Source: Colimorpha_A sp045543555
GTDB taxonomy: Bacteria; Bacillota; Clostridia; Oscillospirales; CAG-272
Direction: 5' to 3'
DNA length: 64,000 nucleotides
Assembly (NCBI GenBank): GCA_045543555.1
Contig: JAZQMQ010000009.1
Span: forward strand, 1 to 64,000
This document shows positions 52,998-61,003 of the stretch, piece after piece. How positions within the stretch are numbered: position 1 is the first letter of the stretch; each line of letters opens with the position of its first letter. Below the pieces are notes generated by a model, which had not been told where the DNA came from, ran no database searches, and was given only the letters and a program-made list of their open reading frames with translations. Both the position numbers and the translations under genes were made by a program.

Positions 52998-53713
52998 ATA
53001 TCTCCCAGCACAATTTTTGCCTCCGTGCCCATTTCTCCGTTTTCAAATACGACCTTGAACATATATGCTTCGTTTTCCTCGGTCAGATATATGTCAAATT
53101 TTGCTCCGAGTCTTGCCTCGTGGTGATAATTTATGGAAAACTCTTTTACCGTTTTCCCCATCATTGAGGGAACGTATCCGCAGAATATCATAGGATAATT
53201 TGCGTTGTTCAGGTGAATGTTTTCGTCGCAATCGCTGTATTTTACAGTGTAGGAATCGACCTTAACGGGTTCACCGTCAGCTCTTTTAAGACGCAGGGGG
53301 GATTTAAGCTCAAGCACGTCATCGTCGGACCCGAAGCCGAGGGGGATCTCATCGACCTTAAGGGGACGTCTCGATGCTATATCCATAGCTCCCCATTGTG
53401 CAGAAATATTAACGCACACCTCGCCGTTTCTTGTTATCTGTGTATAACGGGAATAGCCGTAACCGCGAGCAGAATTCAGCCACGTTGTTATCGTCAGCTC
53501 GTCGTGCACCCTGATCGGAGCTATATAATCCAGCGCAACGCGGGAAAGAATAAACGCAATGCCGTCTTCACGAAGTGACTTTATTGTAGGCCCGTAGGTC
53601 AAGTGCTGAAGGTTTGCCGCCTCCTGAGCGTAACGAAGAATGGACGTTATGCTCACCACACCGTTTATATCGAGCTCGTATCCGCTTACGCGGTGATTAT
53701 ATGAAAATTTCAT
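52994..53713 (-). CDS. Acyl-ACP thioesterase (FatA/B-like)
   Basis: 239 residues, two hotdog folds. The first hotdog holds VVSITSILRYAQEAANLQHL and the second the catalytic-type DCDENIHLNNANYP. Bacterial acyl-ACP thioesterases hydrolyse acyl-ACP to release fatty acids or restore ACP. AAAAGGAGA precedes the ATG. No promoter separates it from the fba terminator, so it may depend on read-through. First of three overlapping genes with the winged-helix regulator and sigma fragment. Confidence 0.9.
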   Translation of the reverse strand: MKFSYNHRVSGYELDINGVVSITSILRYAQEAANLQHLTYGPTIKSLREDGIAFILSRVALDYIAPIRVHDELTITTWLNSARGYGYSRYTQITRNGEVCVNISAQWGAMDIASRRPLKVDEIPLGFGSDDDVLELKSPLRLKRADGEPVKVDSYTVKYSDCDENIHLNNANYPMIFCGYVPSMMGKTVKEFSINYHHEARLGAKFDIYLTEENEAYMFKVVFENGEMGTEAKIVLGDI

Positions 53714-53740
53714 TTTGTCTCCTTTTGTGTTTGACGATCA

Positions 53741-53779
53741 AAAAACCAAAAGCGGAGCAATCTAAGACTGCCCCGCTTT
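53741..53779 (-). terminator. Terminator of fba
   Basis: Minus-strand stem AAAGCGGGGCA with TGCTCCGCTTT (one G:T pair), then GGTTTTTTGATC. Confidence 0.8.
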
Positions 53780-53789
53780 ACAGGTTAAA

Positions 53790-54749
53790 TTACAGCTTGT
53801 TGTCGGATCCGAGAACGTTTACGATCTTGTGGGCAACCATCTTCTTAACTTCCTCACGACCAACCTTGAGGTATTCTCTGGGGTCGAATGCGGAAGGATT
53901 GTCGGTGAAGACGCGACGGATACCTGCGGTCATTGCAAGGCGGATGTCGGAGTCGATGTTGATCTTACAAACAGCCATCTTAGCTGCCTTGCGGAGCTGC
54001 TCCTCGGGAATACCGATAGCGTCGGGCATCTTACCGCCGCGAGCGTTGATCTCTGCTACGCAGTCCTGTGCAACGGAGGATGCACCGTGAAGAACGATGG
54101 GGAATCCGGGAAGACGCTTCTCAACCTCTTCGAGAATATCGAAGCGGAGAGGGGGAGGAACGAGGATACCGTTTTCGTTTCTTGTGCACTGCTTGGGAGT
54201 GAACTTGTATGCGCCGTGGGAGGTACCGATGGAGATAGCGAGAGAGTCGACACCTGTACGGGTAACGAAATCCTCAACCTCCTCGGGACGTGTATAGGAG
54301 GACTTCTCTGCAACAACGTCGTCCTCAACGCCTGCGAGAACTCCGAGCTCACCCTCTACAACAACGCCGTGAGCGTGTGCATATTCAACAACCTTCTTGG
54401 TAAGTGCAACGTTGTCCTCATAAGAATGATGAGAACCGTCGATCATAACGGAGGTGAAGCCGCCGTCGATGCAGGACTTACAGATCTCAAAATCTGCGCC
54501 GTGGTCGAGGTGGAGAGCGAGATCGATGTCAGCATCCTCTACTGCCGCTTTAGCGAGAGCGAGAAGGTAAGCATGCTTTGCATACTTTCTTGCGCCTGCG
54601 GAAACCTGAAGAACTACGGGAGAGCGAAGCTCACCTGCAGCCTCGGTGATCGCCTGAACGATCTCCATGTTGTTGATGTTGAATGCACCTACAGCGTAGC
54701 CGCCCTTGTAAGCATCTTCAAACATTTTCTTTGTTGTTACGAGTGCCAT
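53790..54749 (-). CDS. fba: Class II fructose-bisphosphate aldolase
   Basis: 319 residues. It cleaves fructose-1,6-bisphosphate in glycolysis in the cytoplasm. Metal and active-site motifs: LHLDHGADFE, SVMIDGSHHSYEDNV, GTSHGAYKF, LHGASSV and INIDSDIRLAMT. AAGGAA precedes the ATG. Promoter at 54796-54824 and terminator at 53741-53779 make it a single transcription unit. The GTSHGAYKF and HGASSV forms point to fructose-bisphosphate rather than tagatose-bisphosphate aldolase, which cannot be fully excluded. Confidence 0.95.
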   Translation of the reverse strand: MALVTTKKMFEDAYKGGYAVGAFNINNMEIVQAITEAAGELRSPVVLQVSAGARKYAKHAYLLALAKAAVEDADIDLALHLDHGADFEICKSCIDGGFTSVMIDGSHHSYEDNVALTKKVVEYAHAHGVVVEGELGVLAGVEDDVVAEKSSYTRPEEVEDFVTRTGVDSLAISIGTSHGAYKFTPKQCTRNENGILVPPPLRFDILEEVEKRLPGFPIVLHGASSVAQDCVAEINARGGKMPDAIGIPEEQLRKAAKMAVCKINIDSDIRLAMTAGIRRVFTDNPSAFDPREYLKVGREEVKKMVAHKIVNVLGSDNKL

Positions 54750-54795
54750 ATTCTATGTTCCTTTCAGAAATAATAAATACTTATAATACAAGGTA

Positions 54796-54824
54796 ATTGT
54801 ACCGCATTTCATTAGAAAAATCAA
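54796..54824 (-). promoter_or_regulatory. Promoter of fba
   Basis: Minus-strand TTGATT (54819-54824), 17-base spacer, TACAAT (54796-54801). Confidence 0.68.
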
Positions 54825-54852
54825 CCCTAAATTATGAATAAAAGCCTAAAAA

Positions 54853-55476
54853 TTACTTTTTCTCCTTTTTTGACGAGGACTTTTCCTTTTTTGTTTCATT
54901 TTTGTCTTTATTATCGAATTTTGCGGCAGTATTTTCGATATTTTCCTCATCTGATTCCTCAAGCGAGGCTTTTTCTTTATTTATTTCCGCGGTCAATCTC
55001 GAAAGAATCATCTCACAAACGATGGAATTTACGTATCCTTCAACCGCAAGACGAAGGGCAACGCGGGAAAGCTCTTCCTCATTTTCGGGCAGAGCATCTC
55101 CAAGTGCCACCGCGGTTTCGGCAAGAAGCGCCTGAAATTCGTTGAAATATCCGCCGATCTCCTTGCCCTCGGTCTCCGTTTTAAGAAGCGCTCCCGTATC
55201 CTTGACGGAAAGGCTCTGCTTGAGACGGGAGATCATAATAAGATATGCAAGATGATCCCGACCATACTTTTTGTCGTTTGCTCTGGGAAGCAGACCGTCC
55301 TTTATATAGTTATTGATCATTGCGGAGGACATTTTGTCAGCCTCGCGCAGCGAGAGGCTCTGACGAGAGAGATATTCGATCACCTGGTCCATATAAAGAT
55401 CGATGTCAGGCAAGCGATCGAAGGTGAGTGATGTCTGGGATATCATTTTGTTAATTACTTCTTTTATCTGTTCCAT
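54853..55476 (-). CDS. DUF1836 family protein (MerR-like)
   Basis: 207 residues. The region MSSAMINNYIKDGLLPRANDKKYGRDHLAYLIMISRLKQSLSV resembles a MerR-type winged helix and matches DUF1836 (YvfR-like) of Firmicutes. The C-terminal 45 residues are a charged lysine/serine-rich tail (KKEKSSSKKEKK). Probably a DNA-binding regulator; its targets are unknown. GGAGAAG precedes the ATG. Promoter at 55506-55534, divergent from the acetyltransferase operon. Confidence 0.82.
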   Translation of the reverse strand: MEQIKEVINKMISQTSLTFDRLPDIDLYMDQVIEYLSRQSLSLREADKMSSAMINNYIKDGLLPRANDKKYGRDHLAYLIMISRLKQSLSVKDTGALLKTETEGKEIGGYFNEFQALLAETAVALGDALPENEEELSRVALRLAVEGYVNSIVCEMILSRLTAEINKEKASLEESDEENIENTAAKFDNKDKNETKKEKSSSKKEKK

Positions 55477-55505
55477 AATCTTCTCCGTTCTTTAATGTTG
55501 ACGAT

Positions 55506-55534
55506 ATTGTATCACATTTTTTCTTCCTTGTAAA
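55506..55534 (-). promoter_or_regulatory. Promoter of the DUF1836 gene
   Basis: Minus-strand TTTACA (55529-55534), 17-base spacer, TACAAT (55506-55511). Divergent from 55555-55583. Confidence 0.68.
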
Positions 55535-55554
55535 CAGCTTTTGCAAATTTTGTC

Positions 55555-55583
55555 TTGACATTATCAATATTACGATATATAAT
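55555..55583 (+). promoter_or_regulatory. Upstream consensus promoter of the acetyltransferase gene
   Basis: TTGACA (55555-55560), 17-base spacer, TATAAT (55578-55583): a perfect consensus. Confidence 0.85.
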
Positions 55584-55659
55584 ATCCATAATATTTTGGC
55601 TTGAAAATGATAAAAGCGATACCTTTTGCAGCGCATCGTTTTTTCGGTCAGGAATTGCT

Positions 55660-55688
55660 TTGACAAACGCTCACATATTTGCTATAAT
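55660..55688 (+). promoter_or_regulatory. Downstream consensus promoter of the acetyltransferase gene
   Basis: TTGACA (55660-55665), 17-base spacer, TATAAT (55683-55688): a second perfect consensus 105 bases downstream of the first. Confidence 0.87.
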
Positions 55689-55718
55689 ATAATAACCACA
55701 AATGAAAAGGTAACAAAT

Positions 55719-56999
55719 ATGAAGAAAAAACTTATGTGGCTAAAGCTCGACAACGCCGCAAACATATATCCCGCCGCAAGAAACCGTGCATGGACTAATA
55801 TTTTTCGTCTTTCGGTAACCTTTAACGACGAAATCGACCCAACTGTGCTGAAAAAAGCGCTCGATCACGTAGTTCTGCGGTTCCCTTCACTTGCCGCCCG
55901 TGTGCGCACCGGACTTTTCTGGTACTACATCGAACAAATACCAAATGCTCCGGAGGTCATAAACGAGGGCGAGGTCACGCTTAACAGAATGACCTTCCGC
56001 GATATAAAAAAATGCGCGTTCAGAGTGCTTTACTATAAAAACAGAATGTCGGTTGAAATTTTTCATTCCATGACCGACGGTAACGGAGGACTTATTTTCG
56101 TTAAGACCTTGGCTGCCGAATACGTAAGGCTCCGTTACGGTGAGGACGTGCCCTGCGAAAACGGGATCCTCGATCTGAACGAAAAGCCGAAAAGCTCCGA
56201 GCTTGAGGACAGCTTCAATAATTACGTTTCCTCCGTGAATCCCGGTTGGAGCGAGCCCGACGCATATCAGCTGAAAGGAACTCGCGAGGAGGACGGCTTC
56301 AATCACATAATCTCAGGAACCCTCGATACCGATGAAATACTCGCTCTGGCAAAGGGCTACGGTGTTACCGTTACAACCTTCCTTGCGGCAGTTATGATGA
56401 AGAGCATATACGACATTCAAAACGAAAAGGTTCCCGTAAGAAAAAAGAGAAAACACGTAAAGGTTCTCATTCCCGTCAACCTGAGGAAGCTTCTGCCCAG
56501 CGATACGATGAGAAATTTCGCACAGTACATTACACCTGAGATCGATCCCAGATTGGGCGACTACAGTCTTGAAGAAATGATCAAGGTCATCCATCACAAA
56601 ATGGGGCTCGATCTGAATGCAAAGACCCTTTCAGCCAAATTTACGCCAAACGTGCGGTCGGCTCAGTCAAAGCTCCTTAGAATAATGCCGCTTTTTATAA
56701 AAAATTTTGCCATGAAGATCGTCTATTTTGCAGTTGGTGAGCGAAAGTCCAGTATTTGTTTGTCAAATCTCGGAGTCGTTGCCCTTCCCGCCCAAATGCA
56801 GAAGCATATCAGTCGCATAGATTTCATTCTTGGTGTGCAGGCAACCACGCCTTGCAACTGCGGTGTCCTTTCCTATAACGGAAAGCTGTACGTAAACTTC
56901 ATCCGAAACATCGTGGAGCCCGATCTGGAACGTAATTTCTTCACCACTCTCCGTCGCCTCGGCGCTCACGTCTACATCGAAAGTAACGGAGAGAGATAA
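55719..56999 (+). CDS. Condensation-fold acetyltransferase (alcohol acetyltransferase-like)
   Basis: 426 residues from ATG 55719 (AAAAGG eight bases upstream; the longer frame from 55626 starts inside the promoter). The HxxxDG acyltransferase motif is EIFHSMTDGNGG (His about 114, Asp about 118), as in alcohol acetyltransferases, wax ester synthases and condensation domains. Other marks are VLRFPSLAARVRTGLFWYY and LSNLGVVALP near the C-terminus. The acceptor is unknown. A DUF6320 gene lies downstream, its usual partner in Clostridia. Two tandem consensus promoters precede it. Confidence 0.85.
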   Translation: MKKKLMWLKLDNAANIYPAARNRAWTNIFRLSVTFNDEIDPTVLKKALDHVVLRFPSLAARVRTGLFWYYIEQIPNAPEVINEGEVTLNRMTFRDIKKCAFRVLYYKNRMSVEIFHSMTDGNGGLIFVKTLAAEYVRLRYGEDVPCENGILDLNEKPKSSELEDSFNNYVSSVNPGWSEPDAYQLKGTREEDGFNHIISGTLDTDEILALAKGYGVTVTTFLAAVMMKSIYDIQNEKVPVRKKRKHVKVLIPVNLRKLLPSDTMRNFAQYITPEIDPRLGDYSLEEMIKVIHHKMGLDLNAKTLSAKFTPNVRSAQSKLLRIMPLFIKNFAMKIVYFAVGERKSSICLSNLGVVALPAQMQKHISRIDFILGVQATTPCNCGVLSYNGKLYVNFIRNIVEPDLERNFFTTLRRLGAHVYIESNGER

Positions 57000-57134
57000 G
57001 GTCGTGCACCCGCAATAAAGCTTCTTGAAAGATGCTTTGTTACCTTCAAGAACTTTGACAATCGGGAATTGTATTCCCGATTGATAAATAGCGATTTTAA
57101 TTTTCAGATATAATATTTCCACAAGGAGAACCCT

Positions 57135-57833
57135 ATGTACTGTGTAAAATGCGGTGTCGAGCTCGCCGACAGCGAAATAAACTGCCCTCTGTGTAAAACG
57201 AAGGTGGTCTGCCCCGAGGGTATGACGCGACCGGAGGCAGCTTCCCCCTTTCCTCAACATCACGGCAAGGTGACCGAAGGTATAACGAGAAGCGGATTTA
57301 TGTTTATACTTACGTTTTTCTTTCTCGTTCCCCTCGTTATATGTATCATTTGCGATTACAATCTGAATAACAGCTTCGATTGGTCGGGATACGTTGTCGG
57401 AGGAATGGGATACGTGTATGTTTCATTCGCACTGCCCTGTTGGTTCCGAAAGCCAAATCCCGTAATATTCGTTCCCGTTTCTTTCCTTTCTGCATTGATG
57501 TATTTGCTTTTCATATGCCTGAATACCGGCGGAAAGTGGTTTTTGTCACTGGCATTTCCCATAACCCTTTATATCTGTATCGTTTTTTCCGCCGTCGTTA
57601 CCTTGCTCCGCTACGTAAAAGGCGGCAGGCTGTTTATTTACGGCGGCATGGTCATGCTTTTGGGAATTTTAACGGTTCTTATCGAGCTGTTTCTTCACAT
57701 TACCTTTGATATGAAAATGTTCCGTTGGTCACTGTACCCTCTCATAGGGCTTTCGTTGGTGGGACTTATGCTTATAATTATCGGAATATGCCGCCCTCTT
57801 CGCGAATCTCTCAGAAGAAAGCTGTTTTTCTGA
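57135..57833 (+). CDS. DUF6320 zinc-ribbon membrane protein
   Basis: 232 residues. An N-terminal zinc ribbon (CVKCG, CPLCK) precedes about six membrane helices, ending in RRKLFF. This matches DUF6320, which in Clostridia sits beside alcohol acetyltransferase-like genes. AAGGAG precedes the ATG. The 135-base gap to the acetyltransferase holds two hairpins (57018-57055; AATCGGGAAT/ATTCCCGATT at 57060-57082) without T runs. A membrane partner of the acyltransferase is inferred. Confidence 0.82.
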   Translation: MYCVKCGVELADSEINCPLCKTKVVCPEGMTRPEAASPFPQHHGKVTEGITRSGFMFILTFFFLVPLVICIICDYNLNNSFDWSGYVVGGMGYVYVSFALPCWFRKPNPVIFVPVSFLSALMYLLFICLNTGGKWFLSLAFPITLYICIVFSAVVTLLRYVKGGRLFIYGGMVMLLGILTVLIELFLHITFDMKMFRWSLYPLIGLSLVGLMLIIIGICRPLRESLRRKLFF

Positions 57834-57835
57834 TA

Positions 57836-57864
57836 TTGACAACTGTACTTTTGTACGATATAAT
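57836..57864 (+). promoter_or_regulatory. Consensus promoter of galM with palindromic spacer
   Basis: TTGACA (57836-57841), 17-base spacer, TATAAT (57859-57864). The spacer contains GTAC-TTTT-GTAC (57845-57856), a possible operator. Confidence 0.83.
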
Positions 57865-57892
57865 TTTCATAGTAAGTTAAACGGAGGCAAAA

Positions 57893-58915
57893 ATGAGCAT
57901 TTCTGTAAAAAAATTTGATACGTACGGCGGCAAGGACGTTATTGCCTATACAATGACCAATAAGATCGGCGCTTCGGTTACGATCTTAAATTACGGCGGT
58001 ATAATAAACCGTCTTATCGTTCCCGACAAAAACGGCAAAATGGCAGACGTGGTCTGCGGATTTGATTCGGTTTCCGATTATTTTGCCGACAGAAGCTCCT
58101 ATACGGGAGCTCTTATCGGTCGCTACGGCAACAGAATTGCAGGCGGCGGCTTCACAATGGACGGTGAGTTCTATGCCATTGCAAATAACGAGAAGGACCG
58201 TTGGCATCTTCACGGAGGCTGGTGCGGCTTCAACCGTCGTCTTTGGGACGTTACCCCTATTGAAAACGAGGGCGCAGACAGTCTTGAGCTGACTCTCTTC
58301 TCTCCTCATCTTGAAGAGGGCTACCCCGGTAACCTTATGGTAAAGGTCACCTACACCTTCGATGATGAAAATGTGCTCACCATTCACTATGAGGCAACTA
58401 CAGATGCAAAGACCGTGCTCAATATGACCAACCACGCATATTTCAATCTTAACGGTTACGATGGCGGCTCGGTTATGGAGCAGTATCTTATGATCAATGC
58501 AGATACCTACGACGCTCTCGACGATAAGCTTATTCCCGTGGGTGAGCCTGTAAGCGTTGAAGGAACGGCATTTGATTTCCGTGTTTCCCGCAAGATCACT
58601 CAGGGATATGACCACAACTTCCAGATCAGAGGCAACGTAGGCGAGCAGCGCCTTGCAGCCGAGGCTTATGACGAGGAGTCCGGACGAGTTATGACCGTTT
58701 ACACCGATCTTCCCGCAGTTCAGCTCTACACGGCTTGCGGAATGAACGGCGAGACGCTGTTCAAGGGCGGCGTTAAGCAGAGACTTCTCCACGCCTTCTG
58801 CCTTGAGACCCAGTACAGCCCCGACACCCCCAACCGTCCCTATCTCCCTCAGTGCTTCCTCTCCCCCGACGAGAAGTACGATTCAACAACAAAGTTTGTA
58901 TTTTATACAAAGTGA
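57893..58915 (+). CDS. galM: Galactose mutarotase (aldose 1-epimerase)
   Basis: 340 residues. It interconverts alpha and beta anomers of galactose and other aldoses in the cytoplasm. Motifs: GRYGNRIAGG, HLHGGWCGFNRRLWDV with one catalytic His, NMTNHAYFNLNG with the second, and ETQYSPDTPN with the catalytic Glu. GGAGG precedes the ATG. Own promoter with a palindromic spacer. No other gal gene is in the window; it may serve sugars brought in by the transporters here. Confidence 0.93.
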   Translation: MSISVKKFDTYGGKDVIAYTMTNKIGASVTILNYGGIINRLIVPDKNGKMADVVCGFDSVSDYFADRSSYTGALIGRYGNRIAGGGFTMDGEFYAIANNEKDRWHLHGGWCGFNRRLWDVTPIENEGADSLELTLFSPHLEEGYPGNLMVKVTYTFDDENVLTIHYEATTDAKTVLNMTNHAYFNLNGYDGGSVMEQYLMINADTYDALDDKLIPVGEPVSVEGTAFDFRVSRKITQGYDHNFQIRGNVGEQRLAAEAYDEESGRVMTVYTDLPAVQLYTACGMNGETLFKGGVKQRLLHAFCLETQYSPDTPNRPYLPQCFLSPDEKYDSTTKFVFYTK

Positions 58916-59032
58916 TAACAAAAAAGCCGGAGAACGCTAATGACGAGACCCCATAACGAAGGTTTCAAAAACAAGTGGTAAAGACAATCGATACAGTATA
59001 TCGCAAATAATAATTTGAATGGAGATACTGTA

Positions 59033-59239
59033 ATGAAAACATTGTATGAAACACTTTGTGAAACCTATCGTGAAAAAACGGGCGTCTTATTCCGGAAATA
59101 AAACTGCCCGAACAAACCAATTATCGAATTGGCAAGTACGGGCAGTTTTATCTTGACTATATTAAGAATCACCGCCGCGGAAGGAGCTTATAAGATATTT
59201 ATGCTTCTTAATCTCGTGCACGTTATCAACTCGCAATAA
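59033..59239 (+). pseudogene. TnpV transposon protein remnant
   Basis: ATG 59033 opens with MKTLYETLCETYREKTGV and meets a stop after 22 codons. In the next frame the sequence continues IPEIKLPEQTNYRIGKYGQF and YLDYIKNHRRGRS, then another shift gives AYKIFMLLNLVHVIN to a stop at 59239. MKxLYExLxxTY, LPExxxxRIGKYG and YLKxHRR are features of TnpV, a small transposon-encoded protein of Clostridia. At least two frameshifts, so non-functional. TGGAG precedes the ATG. Confidence 0.65.
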
Positions 59240-59763
59240 ATTTAATACAAAAACGAAAACTCATCATTTCTTTTCGGGTTCCGTTGCTTTCGGAAAGAAT
59301 TAACTCCTCCTGCTTATAAAAATGCTCACAGTCGTCGGAGTAATAGACGACCAAGCCCTTGTTGCAGGTATTATTGTCAAGGAATATCTGCGCTTGAGCT
59401 TCCTTTGAAATTATCGAATAGGTCGCCGCGCCGAGGGGTGCGGGACCAAAATAGTTGTTCTTAATGCTGAGCGAACTGCCCTCGCTTGCCTGCGGAATTC
59501 TCCAAAGGAAGATATGATGTCCCATCGGCTGAGGCCATATCTCACTTTTTCCGGGCAGATCCTCGCCCGGCATAGCAAATCCGCAGCCTGCATTAAGGCA
59601 TACGTTGTTTTCAAATACAGTCTCTTACAAAGCTTCCGCGCTTAAAAAGGACCTTATCTCCCGCGCTTAAGGTCAGATCGGTGTAATCATTTCTTGAGGT
59701 TTCGGGCGACATTCCGTCGTTTTCAGCCATTCCGTTCTTAAAATCTATATAGTAAGTGCTCAC
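59226..59763 (-). pseudogene. Internally deleted right-handed beta-helix protein
   Basis: GTG 59763 (GGAAG six bases upstream) encodes STYYIDFKNGMAENDGMSP and VLFKRGSFVRD, the usual start of secreted beta-helix polysaccharide-active proteins, and then stops near 59625. From about 59620 another frame continues TVFENNVCLNAGCGFAMPGE, GHHIFLWRIPQ and later residues to 59226, the C-terminal part of such a protein. The central several hundred residues and the frame are lost. It overlaps the end of the TnpV remnant. Confidence 0.65.
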
Positions 59764-59826
59764 AATAAGCTTCCTTAAAGCTCAAGTATTTACAAAATTA
59801 TTAAATTGTAAATAGACTTTTTAATA

Positions 59827-59855
59827 TTGACAAGCGGTTTATGAGGTGCTATAAT
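59827..59855 (+). promoter_or_regulatory. Consensus promoter of gpsA
   Basis: TTGACA (59827-59832), 17-base spacer, TATAAT (59850-59855), perfect consensus. Confidence 0.87.
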
Positions 59856-59885
59856 TTATGGTAGTAAACAGATAGGAGAATAAAT

Positions 59886-60932
59886 ATGGCTATTGTAACG
59901 ATAATCGGCGCGGGAATGATGGGCTCTGCACTCGCTTTCCCCGCAAGAGAAAACGAAAACGAGGTGCGTCTTGTCGGAACACCCCTCGACAGAGAAATCA
60001 TAGACGCTTGCAGAAGCACCGGCAGACACCCGAAATTTACAAAGGATTTCCCCGACGGTGTTAAATATTATCAGGTAGAGGAAATGGAAACTGCCATTGA
60101 CGGCGCGGATATGATAATAGGCGGCGTCAGCAGCTTCGGTGTGGATTGGTTTTCGGATGTAGTTCTTCCCGTTCTTCCCGAAAATATCCCCGTTCTTACC
60201 GTAACAAAGGGTCTTTACGATACCGAGGACGGAAAGCTTCTTACTTATCCGGAAATTTGGGCAAAAAAGCTTGAAGCTCTCGGAAAAAAGCTGTCTCTTA
60301 ACGCAATAGGCGGCCCTTGTACCAGCTATGAGCTTGTTGCACACGATCAGACCGAGGTCGCTTTCTGCGGCTCGGATATGGAAATACTTCGCTTCCTTAA
60401 AAAAATCATGCAGACCGAGTACTACCATATCAGTCTCTCACTTGACATTGTGGGTATAGAAAGCGCGGTTGCACTCAAAAACGGCTACGCTCTCGGAATT
60501 GCGCTGACAGTCGGTCTTAATCAAAGACAATTCGGGCTCGACAGCGAGCTTCACTTCAATTCTCAGGCGGCGATCTTCGGGCAGAGTGTTAAGGAAATGT
60601 CTTACCTGCTAAACTATCAGGGCGCAGGCACGATTGAAAATCTCGCCGTTGGTGCGGGAGACCTCTACGTCACTGTTTACGGCGGAAGAACACGCCTTGT
60701 GGGAATCCTTCTCGGACGCGGACTTAATATCGACGAGGCAAAGGCAGAGCTTAAAGGAGTTACCCTTGAATCTCTGGTCGTTGCGGAACGCGTTGCAAGA
60801 GCGGCAAAAAAGGCGTCCGAGCGCGGATTGATCGATATAAATAAGCTCCCATTGCTTATGCATATCGATGAGATACTAACGAAAAAAGCAGAAGTTAATA
60901 TTCCTTGGGAAAATTTTACTTTTGAGCATTAA
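59886..60932 (+). CDS. gpsA: NAD(P)H-dependent glycerol-3-phosphate dehydrogenase
   Basis: 348 residues. It reduces dihydroxyacetone phosphate to sn-glycerol-3-phosphate for phospholipid synthesis. The Rossmann motif is GAGMMGSALAF (GxGxxG) and TVTKGLYD is the NAD-binding loop. IGGPCTSYELVAHDQTEVAF contains a conserved region, ALKNGYALGIAL the catalytic Lys, and NLAVGAGDLYVTVYGGR the substrate Asn/Gly block. ATAGGAG precedes the ATG. Sequence divergence from canonical GpsA (for example GPCTSYE instead of GPxFAxE) leaves a related sugar-phosphate dehydrogenase possible. Confidence 0.85.
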   Translation: MAIVTIIGAGMMGSALAFPARENENEVRLVGTPLDREIIDACRSTGRHPKFTKDFPDGVKYYQVEEMETAIDGADMIIGGVSSFGVDWFSDVVLPVLPENIPVLTVTKGLYDTEDGKLLTYPEIWAKKLEALGKKLSLNAIGGPCTSYELVAHDQTEVAFCGSDMEILRFLKKIMQTEYYHISLSLDIVGIESAVALKNGYALGIALTVGLNQRQFGLDSELHFNSQAAIFGQSVKEMSYLLNYQGAGTIENLAVGAGDLYVTVYGGRTRLVGILLGRGLNIDEAKAELKGVTLESLVVAERVARAAKKASERGLIDINKLPLLMHIDEILTKKAEVNIPWENFTFEH

Positions 60933-60935
60933 AAA

Positions 60936-60968
60936 AGCGACGGCAACTTACGAGTTGCCGTCGTTTTT
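60936..60968. terminator. Bidirectional terminator between gpsA and the ABC exporter
   Basis: CGACGGCAAC/GTTGCCGTCG stem with A and T runs on opposite sides. Confidence 0.9.
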
Positions 60969-61003
60969 GCTCTTTATAATAATGCCCGTCGGGGTATAAT
61001 GGA

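Noticed and set aside
57060..57082. Terminator between the acetyltransferase and DUF6320 genes
   Set aside because: A perfect 10-bp hairpin but no T run follows, so co-transcription remains possible.
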